DNA from: Thysanoteuthis rhombus | Taxonomy: Eukaryota; Mollusca; Cephalopoda; Oegopsida; Thysanoteuthidae | NCBI GenBank assembly: GCA_963457665.1 | Contig: OY735219.1 | Location: 23,780,287-23,844,286 of the forward strand | Length of the DNA stretch: 64,000 bases | Reading direction: 5' to 3' | Shown here: positions 47,245 through 57,950 of the stretch, piece after piece | How positions within the stretch are numbered: the first letter of the stretch is position 1 | Layout: every line of letters starts with the position of its first letter | Position numbers and translations under genes: made by a program | Notes under the pieces: generated by a model | Database searches by the model: none | What the model saw: only the letters and a program-made list of their open reading frames with translations | What the model was told of the DNA's origin: nothing

Positions 47245-48365
47245 GTGTTTCATTTTAAAACAAGAGTTCATAATTTTTGATTGTAAATAACTTGAATGGA
47301 CTTGCTTTTAGGCATATGGCTCTTAAGTAAGTTTTACTTAGCATGAAATTCTTTCTAATGATATACTATATGTCCATATTTGATGAAAAAGTTTTTCAGA
47401 CTAGGGCAACTTTTCGAAAATCTGCCATTATGAAAATGGTGCTAATCATTTTTTGCAGCTGATCTGAAATGTGTACCTTAGATATTCTTACTCACTAAGG
47501 GTTCATCTAGCATGTCCAATTGGTTTCATTAGTCAATAAAGAAATTCCTGTGGGGCTTTACAGCACCGGGACCATTTCATTTGCCTGTACTTACCCATAC
47601 ATAGAGCTTTTTCATGTTCACAATTTCCCTTTGAAGACAATCGTATATCTTAAACCTTTTGAACATACTTATTGCTACTTTTAACAGTAGCAACATTTGC
47701 TCAATTTCTGATATTTTTGAAGTATTATGGTTAATGTATTGCTGTACAAATTTATGTAACAAAGTATAAGCCAAAAGCAAAATTATAAGACCTTGAACAG
47801 TATGGAAAATTTGGGGACAAATTTACCGTATTTATAAAGGTGTACATCTGTATTTGTCTTATTAGTGTTTCATTTTTTGCTGCTGTATTTTTATTTGAAG
47901 AACAGATGTTGCGTATGGAAATATCAATCTAATTTTAGGATTGAAATTACAGCGACATATTCTTTTCAAGAAGGGAATTGCTAGATTTGTAATGTTTCAA
48001 TTTGATAACTGGAAGAAAAGGAAAAATTTTTCATATAGACTGTTCATGATATATACCAGTTATTTTCGACTGGGTGATATCACTCTCGCTCACATACAAA
48101 TGTATTTCTCATTTGTTTTATAACAGTAAAATCAAGGAACAAGGGGTAGCTATTTACATGTAGTGAATTACAAAATGTTTATTTTGTATTATATATGATA
48201 TATCCCTTGAGATTCATCGGTCTTCTATTCTTGGTTTTGATAATGTATGGTTTAGTTTTGAATAATATTATAGGAATTTTGGTGGGAGTTTTGTGGTATA
48301 CTGCGAAAAACTACATTTGTGTTCAGTAAACATTACCCCCCCCCATGCCCCATATCTCTGAATAT
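47245..48365. other. No gene recognised
   Basis: AT-rich, ending in a C-run at 48336-48344. Confidence 0.4.
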
Positions 48366-49078
48366 TAAGTGTATATGTATGTATGTATATCTGTGTGTGT
48401 GTGTATATACATATATATGTATGTGTGTGTGTGTATATACATATATATGTATGTGTGTGTATGTATGCGTATATATATATCTGCGTGTGTATGTGTGTGT
48501 GTTTGTATGTGAGTGAATGTATATATGAATGTATATATATGTGTGTGTGTACATATAAGTATATATGTGTGTGTATATATACATGTGTGTGTGTGTGTGT
48601 GTGTATATACATATGTGTGTGTGTGTGTATATACATATGTGTGTGTGTATATACATATGTGTGTGTGTATATATATGTGTAAATGTGTGTGTGTACATAT
48701 ATGTATGTATGTATGTGTGTATGTGTGGGTGTATATACGTATGTATGTGTGTAAATGTGTGTGTGTGTATGTAGGTGTGTGTGTGTATACATATGTAGGT
48801 GTGTAAATGTGTGTATTTGTGTATATACGTATGTAGGTGTGTAAATGTGTGTGTTTGTGTATGTATGTATGTATGTGTGTGTATATATACGTATGTACAT
48901 GTGTAAATATATGTATGTCTCTCTCTCTCTCTATATATATATATATGTGTGTACTTATATGTGTGTGTATATATGTATTTGTGCCTGTATGTATATATAT
49001 TCTATGTATATGTACATATATATCGAAACATATAAGTATATGCTCTAGTGTAAATCAACGCACGTGTATATATTTACA

Positions 49079-49126
<48 letters not shown>
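48366..49126. repeat. Compound TG/TA/TATG microsatellite, ~760 bp
   Basis: GT, TA and GTAT words in nested higher-order order, with a (CT)n run at 48920-48931 and (TA)n at 49087-49123. It yields long spurious frames (up to 210 codons, His/Tyr/Thr or Cys/Val/Tyr only) on both strands. Confidence 0.95.
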
Positions 49127-49129
49127 CAA

Positions 49130-50340
49130 ATAGACATGACTAAAACTCAAAATATTGAGAATCTAGTAGCAAAGCATCAAATGCAAGAGTCATTTTAGTT
49201 TCATTAAGAGATTTTTGAAGGCTTATTGCTTTAAAAAATAATCAAAAATTGTTGAGAAAACCTAGTGTATACTTTCATTAAATTGATGAACTTTCATATG
49301 AAATTTCAATATAAAATATTTGTCAATTTTAAAAATAAAACTTTAGGTTGAGAACTTGGTGAAATAATTGAAAAGTGGATTTCAAACTATAGTATTGATA
49401 AAGATATGAGTTTTCTTTTCACCTAAACATTATCAAAATTTGTTCGTCAGACATGTTCAGTGCCAAATGATTTTGAAATTTTTGCTACCTTACCTGTCAA
49501 GTGATGATTGACGAATCACATCAGATTCCCCTTCTTGAAATCCATGCTTATTCTTCATTTTACACTCTGCACTCTACTGTGACTAACTAATACCTGCTTT
49601 CCAACCATATTTTTAGTCGCAGAGGAATCCAATTTTTTTCAATATTGGCTTATATACGTCATTGAAGAAAACTGATGCTGATGTTGTTAATGGGAGCAAA
49701 GTCAATTCATAAGCAGAACTGCAATGGATACTTACCCATCAAATATTTTGTTCCTATTTCACAGCTGCTCACCCAGGCTATGAACTTTTGCTACAAACTT
49801 TGATATACAGATCTTTCATAAAAATCAAGATCATACGTGAAACTGTACTCAAAACAGTTTTTGTATTTCTCACCATGTAACGCATACGTGATATGGCAAA
49901 GAAGAAAATGAATGAAAATAAATTATGTTTTGATTTTCAACTCTGTCAGTAAAGCTTTGGTAACAGCTTGTAAGATATAGATTATTATGTTGTTCAGAAT
50001 GAAATTAAGGAGTGATTAGGCAAGAAATATTCAGGCAAACTAGGATCTAAATGTCAGTTACCACAACTTAAAGGCTTACCCCAAATACTTGCTGAATTTT
50101 ATTTGGATTTATTGATGACTACAACACAAAGTAAAGATCTATTCGAACTTTTTTTTAGACTACCAGATCATTTTAAATTAAAAAAAAATTAAAACATCAT
50201 TCAGAAAATCCTATCATTTTTTTAGTAATTGCTGGATAGTTCTAATCAAGGAATACGCACTTCTCAACCATGTAAATGTTTTATTCTAGCCACTAAAGCT
50301 CTGTTGCATGCGAATGACTAACATTTATCTTTGGTTATAT
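49130..50340. other. No gene recognised
   Basis: AT-rich spacer. Confidence 0.4.
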
Positions 50341-50344
50341 CATC

Positions 50345-51960
50345 AACCTTTTAGTGTCCATTATTGAACATAGACCGTCCCCAAGATTCACCTGACCTCT
50401 CTATCATGGGCTTCATCGAGCCAATCTTTCTGAATTTGTCATACCATCTTATTTTTTACCAGATTGTATATGATCTTGAGGGATCCAGGGGTTGTCTGCC
50501 ATTCTTGCAACATGACCAGTCCATTGCCACTTCAGTTTTCTAACAGATTCTTTGATAAATCTGAATCCTGTTTTATCTCTAATGCATTGTGCTGTCTTGT
50601 GATCTTTCCACTCAATGTTAAGTATGATTCTTTCCGTGCACATTGCTTGGTTCCCAGTTTGAGGGTCAATCTCTTGATTAGGTTCCATTGTTCAGCTACA
50701 TAGGTGATTATCGGGAGGATGCATTGGTTGTAGACCCTTCTTTTTAGGACTTAAGGGATGGTCTTGTTCTTCAAGGTTGAACCAGCTCTACCAGAAACTT
50801 GCCAACGTAGAGTGATTCCCCATCTGATTTCTCCTTCTTTTAAAGATTTTATGGAGATTTGTTGCCTTAGGTAGGTGTGGTTTATTTACTTCAGCTTGGT
50901 GTTTTCAATTTTGATTGTTGTGTCTTTGTCATCAACATGTTTGTTGTACATGATATTTTTTCTACTAAATCTCACATAAAGACCTACTTTCTTTATTTAG
51001 TTTATCTAGTATTATTTGGAGATCCTGAAAGCCTTCAGCAAAATGACGATGTTGTCAACAAATCTGAGGCTACTTAAATATTCACTATCTATTCTGATTC
51101 CTTTATTTAACCAGTCTAGATTTCGGAAGATCATCTCTAGGCAGGCTGAGTGGGTGAGCTGGTGTCATCTTGTCTCACCTTCTTTTATAGCTGAAAAGGC
51201 TCAGTCTTTATGTAGCCTGATAAAAGAACTGCTGTGTCAATAAATATGATGCACGATATTTGCATATGTGGGGTCTACTCCTTATATGATAGTGGAGATT
51301 CTTAAGGTCATAAATGCTGAGTCAAAGGCTTCCTTGAAGTTAACAAACACTACAGGGAGTGGCATGTCTGTTTTCTATTGAATTTCTTCTTGAAAAAGGT
51401 GATTGGAATTTTGAACCCATTTGCCGTTGCAAAATTAATAAGATTTTCACCTCTTTTGTTCTATATTTTGTATCCAAACTTGTTGACGCAACGTTCAACA
51501 TCTTGTCCCACCTGAATTTTGAAATCTCACTTGATGATGTTGAAGTACTTTTGCTATCTTGAAGGCAGGAGTTCAAGTTGCCATAGAAGTTGTCTCTCTC
51601 CTTGGTTGACTGTGAAGTGGGAGCATATACTTAAATGATGTTCAGTATATACCATTTTGAGAGCTCTACATTGACCCTGGCTACACAGTCTGAGATAGAT
51701 TTGAATCTCATAACGTTATCTTAGAGTTTTTAAATAAGAAAGCCAACTCTGCCTTTTCTTTTTTTCCTTTTCCATAGCTATAAAGAAGATGTTGGCTCTC
51801 TAGTTCGATAAGTTCTTCTCTGGGTCTTCTCATTCTTGCTAATTTCAATAATTTCCTATTTGATGTTTTCGATTTCATTTCCCAGATCAGTTAGGCACAT
51901 GGCTGTAGAGAGTGTTCTGACATTGTAGGTGTCAATGCCTGTATTAAAGCATTGATTGAT
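50345..51960 (-). mobile_element. RTE-like LINE, minus strand, endonuclease to C-terminus, degenerate
   Basis: The longest LINE copy here. Minus-strand order: a NVRTL-like start (about 51940), endonuclease pieces including NIIxVYAPTSQST and DNFYGNLNSCLQD (about 51630-51540), reverse transcriptase pieces with a FKEAFDS-like motif (about 51340) and LRFVDNIVI followed by a frameshifted FAEGFQDLQIILDKLN (about 51065-51000), then the C-terminal region with ERIILNIEWKDHKTAQ and KLKWQWTGHVARMADN (50680-50470). The catalytic FADD box reads FVDN, so the enzyme is dead, and internal deletions shorten it. Unlike the other copies, its 3' end has no trinucleotide tail. A Tc1 relic abuts its 5' side. Confidence 0.85.
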
Positions 51961-51981
51961 GAAAGATATGTTACTGTCTGA

Positions 51982-53208
51982 TACAGTGTCTTGCAAAAAG
52001 TTTGTAAACTCCACCTGAGAACAAGATTTTTTTCAACTTGAATATATTGCATCCTTTTATTGTGAGTGAAAACTAACTAGAAAAGAAATATGTATTAATC
52101 TTGGTTGATAAGTTGATATTTACTAGAAAAGTATTTGTTTTTGATTACTGCCTTGACTCTGGAAGGCATAGATGCTGCAAGGCTGTTACACAGATCTTCA
52201 TTGATTACTTGTATTCAAATTGTCTTGATTACTTCTCTCAAATGATCCAAAGTGGTGATTTTCATTGATGCAATCTTTCTTTTCATAATATTTCTTTATC
52301 AAAGTGTGGTATGGTGAGTTAGGTGCCTATTCTAAGAGTACGATATCATGGTCCTGAATCAATTATTTTACATGTTTAGTGGTGAGGCACTGAGTGCAAT
52401 ACTGCATAAAAATGGTGATCTTTCCTAACCACATGAATTGTAGCAGATGTGATTCCAACTCAGCAAAGTACCTTTCTGGATTCATAGTCACTTTCGGTAG
52501 CAGAAAATACTATCCTTCTCAACCACCACTCTGGAAGCACCCCCAGCTTGTGATATGAGGAGAATGTTTAATTGTTGATTGTGTGAACTGTCAACTGGTT
52601 GTATCTTCATACAGGCATACTAACTGGACTGCTTAAAAAGATGAAAACCGGATTCATCAGACCACAGTCTTTGATCAATTCTCTACAGTCCAATCCTTCG
52701 TTCTGTGACAGACTTTAGACATTAGCCATCAGCAAATGATCATAAATGGTTTCTTCAAAATTCTAAATGTTTTCAGAGCATCATCCTCTTTCAGTATGCA
52801 ATTCACCATATGAGATGTTTGCAATGGAGAAAGCTGACCCTTGAGTTGCTTTGCATTGAGGAATAGATCAAGAGATACTTCTCTTTTCATTCGCCTTTTG
52901 GTACGCTCTATTACTTTTGCTGGTTGCCCTGAACGTTTCCGTATTGTAAAATTTCCTTCAGCTGCATATCAACCACAGACTTTTGAAAACGCAGACTTTG
53001 ATATCTTCAATTGCTTACATATTTTTTTAAGACTCTTGCCTGCATGTTTGAATTCAATAATTACCCCTGTTTGGAATTCCCCATTCTGAATGTAATCTTA
53101 CCAGGGGTAACCTGATCTACTGTGGAACTCTTCAATGAAGAGAATAGAAAAAATTACCAGGGGGTTTCAATAATACTGCAAAATTTTTCCAAACTTCAAG
53201 AAACTGTA
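51982..53208 (-). mobile_element. Tc1-like transposon relic with TIRs and TA ends
   Basis: Left end TA-CAGTGTCTTGCAAAAAG (51982-52000). The right end reads CAAGAAACTG-TA (53197-53208), the inverse of CAGTGTCTTG with one change. The TA dinucleotides are the expected Tc1/mariner target. The minus strand encodes transposase pieces: EFKHAGKSLKKICKQLKISK (helix-turn-helix, about 53060-53000), a MKREVSLD-like part, a short DHDIVLLE block (about 52350) equivalent to the region before the last catalytic acid, and the C-terminal end near 52180. Stops and frameshifts are many. Length 1227 bp is close to an intact Tc1 family member. Confidence 0.8.
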
Positions 53209-53214
53209 TTTAAT

Positions 53215-53890
53215 CAGTTATTCACCAATAACTTATATCAATTACGGGTGTGGTTCACTCTTTGGAAACCTCGCTTGAATCTATTTTCATAATGAACCGT
53301 GTGATTTTTTTTTCTTCTGTATCTATATTCTATCTATAACAATGGACTCATCCACTCGAAGATAACAAGTTTACTGATAAAAATATCTCCTTCCCCCATT
53401 TAAAACAATGGACTCTTCAACTGAAAAGTGTTCAGTAGTTTTTTTTCTAAGAAGAGATAATTTCACAGAAATTCAAATATATCTGTGAATTTTTTTTTTC
53501 TGTGGGGATTAACCAGTATTGGATATTTTTCTCTGGCCTGGTGGATCCAAGAGATAGTATTTTGCATAATTACATAATCAAATGCTTATATCTTTTTAAT
53601 GGTTAAGGAGTCCATTGAATACTGTAGATGGAAGTGGGTATATTTTTGGGTAAAAGTATGATTCTGCTGAGGTTATAGTGAGAATTTAGGATTTGTTCAT
53701 TCAATCAGATTCAGTTAAAAACCAAAGTATGATATGAAACAGGAATTGGAAACTTGAATTTTCCCTGAATTTCTATCATGGCTTTTTCACTAAATCATAA
53801 TGTATTAATATTATCAAGCTATCTATGTTTGGAGCATCTTTTGAATTAGTTTAGCTTAGTGATATTTTTAGGAACAGGTTTTATAGTAAA
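53215..53890. other. No gene recognised
   Basis: AT-rich spacer. Confidence 0.4.
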
Positions 53891-53894
53891 TCCT

Positions 53895-54650
53895 CCTCTC
53901 CAGACTCCAGTAATTATTTTAGATTTTCACATGATTTCCAAATGTTTATTGTGGACTCGAAGTTGTATAGAATATCCTGTTTATCCTAATATCTATCCAG
54001 TCTATTTTTGAAAGAATTCACATTTTTTGAACACACTATTTCATTAGGTAAGCTATTCCATATCCACACTATCCAGACATTGAAACTATATTTTCATGTA
54101 TCCAACCTGGCTCTTTGTTGGTACATTTTCTGGTTGTTCCCTGCTCTCTATATATCTTCCTCCCACTTCTTGATGAAGCTACCAGCCCTCTTGTCTTAAT
54201 TTACATTCGTGATCTTATATTCTTCTATCGTGTTTTCAATTATCAAGAGCTGGCAGCTTCAATTTACGTAGGTGCACTTCATGAGTCAGATTTGCTATTC
54301 CAGGTACTAGCTTTGTTGCTCTCCTTTGAAATCTTTCTATTAACTCAATGTGTTTTGTTTTTTGCTCAGGCTGAACTTGCACACGCCAGTTGGGTTTGAA
54401 CAAAGGATTTGTACAGGTCACAAATGTTTTCTCATCCAGATGCTAGAATATTCTTCTTATAATACCCATAATGGAAGTAGCTTTTTTTACTTTTTTGGAA
54501 AGATGTTTGTCAGGTATGAGTTCATTGTCTATAATTTCTCCAATATCTATTTCTTACTTCACCATTTTTTTGTTTTTTCCCTGAAAGCGAGTACTTGTTT
54601 CATCTATCAGCCCACTACTGGAAACTACTCCAAATGAACCACAAGCCAAC
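53895..54650 (-). mobile_element. CR1/Jockey-like LINE C-terminal fragment, minus strand
   Basis: The 61-codon minus-strand frame 54421-54236 encodes IELIERFQRRATKLVPGIAN and LRKLKLPALDN. This matches the well-known post-RT motif (QRRATKLVPG..L..RL..L.LP.L) of CR1/Jockey-type LINEs. Upstream on the minus strand (to about 54640) a KKVKKATSIMG-like part with a NPLFKPNW stretch is readable. Downstream (to about 53895) lies the frameshifted tail, including the region where SWNSLP-type motifs would fall. It is 5'-truncated and broken by stops. Confidence 0.75.
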
Positions 54651-54654
54651 AGTT

Positions 54655-55190
54655 AAGTTGAAAAATTCTTAGACAATCCAATGCATGCCAAAATTTATAA
54701 AATTCATGCAATCTCTGCCTTAATGAAAAATTTGAAATTCTAAATTTTACTAGAATCACAAAAAATCCTAAGGAACACCTACTAAATAGAAAGAATGAGA
54801 ACATAATACAGTGCAGGCATTTCTTTTAATCAACATAAAACAACACAAATAAAAAAGTAAAGTAGACAATTCGTCCCCATGTCCATCATCCCCAAAACTT
54901 CCCATTACCAGCTTTTACCTTCAAACATATCATAAAGTAAACATCAAGATTAATACTATCCACTAGAGCTACAGAATATACCAACAGGGGCAATAAAACC
55001 CAATGCCAAGATACCTAGGTCAAGATAGAAATTACTCCCAGACCACTACTGAGCATCTTTGTAGGAATGACCCCTATATGGAGTTCAAACCCCTTTGACA
55101 AAATGAATATCCCCATACCACCCACTGCCACACTCACAACATTCTCACCAAATTCCCAATAAATAGACCCCAAAAAGCACAGACTATCAT
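54655..55190. other. No gene recognised
   Basis: Unusually A/C-rich on the plus strand at 54840-55190 compared with flanks. No protein or known repeat. Confidence 0.4.
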
Positions 55191-55196
55191 TCGCCT

Positions 55197-55232
55197 GATA
55201 TATATATATATATATCTATATTTATCTATATA

Positions 55233-55292
<60 letters not shown>

Positions 55293-55297
55293 TCTAT

Positions 55298-55328
<31 letters not shown>

Positions 55329-55330
55329 CA
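55197..55330. repeat. (TA)n microsatellite
   Basis: Almost pure TA with TATC interruptions. It lies at the 3' side of the Penelope-like fragment. Confidence 0.95.
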
Positions 55331-55333
55331 TAA

Positions 55334-56095
55334 TGTGTACTGTAGAGAGTGAGACAGACTCGGGAGTGAGGTATTTGGAGGTAAGGTTTATTAATCCTTA
55401 TAAGTAAATTGTCCATACATGTTTCGGGATTCTTCCCATCATCAGTGGTGTGTGCTGTATGAGTGTGTATTAAAATTTCCCATGTGGAACCAGAGTCCAC
55501 TATCAGGAGCTATGCATTGTGGGTAAATTGTGTTGTCAGGGCTGCTGGAGGCCTCCTGCTGAGTGGAAGAATGTCCAGTAAGGTATCAGGTCTTTGGTTA
55601 AGCAGTAGCAGTTGGTCTTGGGGAGTGATGTGAAGTTAGATTTTTTGGTACGTTAGGGGTAGTGTAAATGGAGGGGGTGGTGAGGTCAAGGAGCTACATA
55701 GGTATCAACCTTATGAGTTATTGAAAATGTGTTGGCTATGATTTGGACAGGGGTTATAACTGGCTAAGGTGAAATTTTTCCTATGGGTCTGGGTGACTTT
55801 GAAGCTTCCATTATCAAATGTGTCTTAGATGTGGGTGTGAGCATATTAATGGTAGGAGTTTTGTGTATTAGGGTTCTGTGTGATGAGGGTTGTTCAGTTT
55901 AGTGTTTAATCCATTAGGATATAGAGTTCTAAGTCTGTTGATCCACATATCTTTGTGTTTCTCTAGAACTTTAGTTATGTCAATTGTAGTAGTTTTTTCT
56001 ATTTTTTCTATGATGGTAAAGCTAGCATCAGTGGCAAAATTGTGGTCAGGTGTGCGAAAGTGTAGTTCTACGGGAAGTGGGCTACGATTGTTTTT
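55334..56095 (-). mobile_element. Penelope-like element 3' part with GIY-YIG C-terminus
   Basis: Minus strand about 56095-55868 encodes a segment ending in a stop at 55868-55870, with HNFATDASFTIIEK, then MWINRLRTLYPNGLNTKLN. This HN..DA.FTIIE..W...L.TL.P.GLN pattern is the C-terminal end of GIY-YIG-bearing Penelope-like proteins. About 0.4 kb downstream on the same strand comes the typical end motif, seen on the plus strand as CATGTTTCGGGATTC..CATCATCAGTGG (55419-55448). The copy is cut on its 5' side by a stop and by the (TA)n(CA)n run at 56108-56167. RT and the catalytic GIY-YIG part are missing. Confidence 0.7.
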
Positions 56096-56107
56096 TGATT
56101 TAATCTA

Positions 56108-56128
56108 TTTATATATATATATATATAT

Positions 56129-56167
<39 letters not shown>
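56108..56167. repeat. (TA)n(CA)n microsatellite
   Basis: TA repeats pass into ACATAC and then CA repeats. Confidence 0.95.
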
Positions 56168-56170
<3 letters not shown>

Positions 56171-56216
56171 TATTGCTAGCCCATTATTCAAAGTTTCTGT
56201 TCATTCATCACGTGCA

Positions 56217-56410
56217 TCAGTAAAACAGTATGATATAAATTGATACTGTTTTGTTTTTTGTTGTAAACACATTATTCATATATTCTCTAATGTGATCTCT
56301 GACCATCATTTTCCATATCTTACTCACTATTGTGGTTAAACTTGCTGGTCCATACTTCCATGCTGTAGCCTTAATTCCTTTTTTGAATGTAGCACTCATA
56401 TCAGAATTCG
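56217..56410 (-). pseudogene. LINE reverse transcriptase finger-region fragment
   Basis: 60-codon minus-strand frame containing ATFKKGIKATAWKYGPASLT and KIWKMMVRDHIREYM. This corresponds to the P-FKKG....NYRP.SLT..V.K..E..V..H segment at the start of the RT domain in CR1/Jockey/Rex-type LINEs. No flanking RT sequence is recognised, so it is a short relic. Confidence 0.65.
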
Positions 56411-56414
56411 TATT

Positions 56415-56860
56415 GAGAGGAAATTATGTATCTTTAAAGAAGTTATCTCCATATATTCATGCATGAAATTTAATGATTGATTGAATCAGTTGTCTGATAT
56501 TGTATCTTACATTCAAAAAGAAAGCAAGTACAAAATTTTGAATCATGAAAATGTTGATTTACCAAGCTTTTCACAGATGGTGAATGTTAATTACCATATT
56601 TACTTGAATACAATGTGATCTTTAATATAGTGCGACCTCCTCCCACTCAAGCACACTTTTTATTGTTGAAAATCAGTAATATATATGTTATAAAGCATAA
56701 TACTGTCCTTGAATTGCAAATAATAGGGTCTCTGGTGTAATTCTTTGTAGTGTATCTCAAATTACAAAAATGTAGATATCCTGATTGTAATCTGTTTTGT
56801 TTCATTTTTTTAATACTTGTTTTACCATCCATTACAGAATAATAATCATGTTACTAAACG
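56415..56860. other. Intron-like sequence before the glycosyltransferase exon
   Basis: AT-rich, no repeat recognised. Ends in the polypyrimidine tract of the acceptor. Confidence 0.4.
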
Positions 56861-56861
56861 T

Positions 56862-56885
56862 TTTTCTTTTTTTTCTACTTTCTAG
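56862..56885 (+). promoter_or_regulatory. Splice acceptor before the glycosyltransferase exon
   Basis: A T/C-rich tract of about 20 bases is followed by TAG at 56883-56885, 36 bases before the ATG. It implies at least one upstream exon, probably mostly 5' UTR. The 36 bases contain no stop in the frame of the gene, so an upstream coding exon in phase 0 is formally possible. Confidence 0.65.
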
Positions 56886-56921
56886 ATTTCTATTTCTGAG
56901 AGAAATCACCAAATTTGCACA

Positions 56922-57950
56922 ATGAAGAGACTAAATACCACAAGAATGATATTCATTTTCACCACTCTTGCTTTTTGGGGTATCCTGTGGTTCGCTCTAG
57001 ACCATGCCATACCTTTGAGCAATTTTCCAATCAGAAGTTTTGGTATGAAGGATGTTGACTTGAGATTGATTGTCATTGTATATGATCGTGCTGAATCGGT
57101 GCTGAAATGCCTGACCACTTTGAATAAGGCTGAATACTTAGGAGACAATGTACATGTCGATGTCTGGATTGACAGGTCTCCTGCTGGAATTATTGATGAA
57201 AAAACATTCAAAGCTGTTTCAGATTTTAAATTTCTCTACGGTTCTTACGAAGTTCATAATCACACAAAGCATGTGGGACTGTATGGCCAATGGCTAGAAA
57301 CTTGGCATCCAACTGAGAATTCAAAAGAAATTGGTGTTATTCTTGAAGATGATGTAGATGTCTCTCCGTATTTCTATCGTTATTTGAAAGCTGTCCATAA
57401 AAAATACGACAGATATCCTGAAATCAATGGCTATGCTCTTCAAGGTAAAAGTATGAAGCATGCTGGAGATCCAGGGTATCTCAAGGCACCTCAAGGAAAT
57501 GCTGTCTTCTTATACCCTATTCTTGGCACGTGGGGATTTTCTCCAAAAGCTAAAAACTGGATCAGTTTTGTCAAATGGTTCAAGACCGCATCACAGAACG
57601 AGGATTTCAAACCGTTAGTACCAAACATTTTGCCGACGAAATGGTATATGGGATACCATGGGAAAGGACCTAACCTAAAGATATGGTCTATGTGGCATAT
57701 ATATTATGCATATGAAAATAGAGAACTAACACTGTACAGCAACTCTAATTCTATGAATGGTCAGGGTTTTACAGTTGGCAGAAAAGAAAATGGTCTTCAT
57801 TATAAAGGATTAGGTGTTGTTAAACGAGATCCTGTGATCACAAGCTGGAATAAATCTTACATCATGCTCGCTGACCAACCAGTCATTTTAGATATCCATG
57901 GGCATATGGTCAGTGACAGACAGATGGCTTGGGGTATCCATTCCAAGTAG
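56922..57950 (+). CDS. Type II membrane glycosyltransferase-like protein (342 aa), main coding exon
   Basis: Uninterrupted 342-codon frame. Residues about 8-26 are a hydrophobic segment after a short basic N-terminus, the layout of a Golgi type II membrane enzyme. The lumenal part starts with a beta-strand-like LRLIVIVYDR (48-56), as in nucleotide-sugar transferases, then VDVWIDRS (79-86), HVGLYGQW (117-124) and the acidic motif LEDDVDVS (141-148), a DXD-like candidate for metal/nucleotide-sugar binding. Conserved-looking FLYPILGTWGFSPK (196-209) and WSMWHIYYA (255-263) follow. Potential N-glycosylation sites are N113 (NHT) and N310 (NKS). The architecture resembles a family-2-like or GNT-I-like glycosyltransferase fold; donor and acceptor cannot be told. 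The frame stays open for 12 codons upstream to the splice acceptor, so the start could lie in an earlier exon, but the first ATG has A at -3 and places the membrane anchor at the N-terminus. Homologues seem to occur as uncharacterised proteins in invertebrates (from memory, unverified). Confidence 0.85.
   Translation: MKRLNTTRMIFIFTTLAFWGILWFALDHAIPLSNFPIRSFGMKDVDLRLIVIVYDRAESVLKCLTTLNKAEYLGDNVHVDVWIDRSPAGIIDEKTFKAVSDFKFLYGSYEVHNHTKHVGLYGQWLETWHPTENSKEIGVILEDDVDVSPYFYRYLKAVHKKYDRYPEINGYALQGKSMKHAGDPGYLKAPQGNAVFLYPILGTWGFSPKAKNWISFVKWFKTASQNEDFKPLVPNILPTKWYMGYHGKGPNLKIWSMWHIYYAYENRELTLYSNSNSMNGQGFTVGRKENGLHYKGLGVVKRDPVITSWNKSYIMLADQPVILDIHGHMVSDRQMAWGIHSK

Noticed and set aside
48268-48900. 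210-codon minus-strand frame and overlapping plus-strand frames of 65-99 codons
   Set aside because: Pure translation of TG/TA microsatellite (Tyr/Thr/His/Ile or Cys/Val/Tyr only).
56906-57211. 101-codon minus-strand frame
   Set aside because: Antisense shadow of the glycosyltransferase gene.
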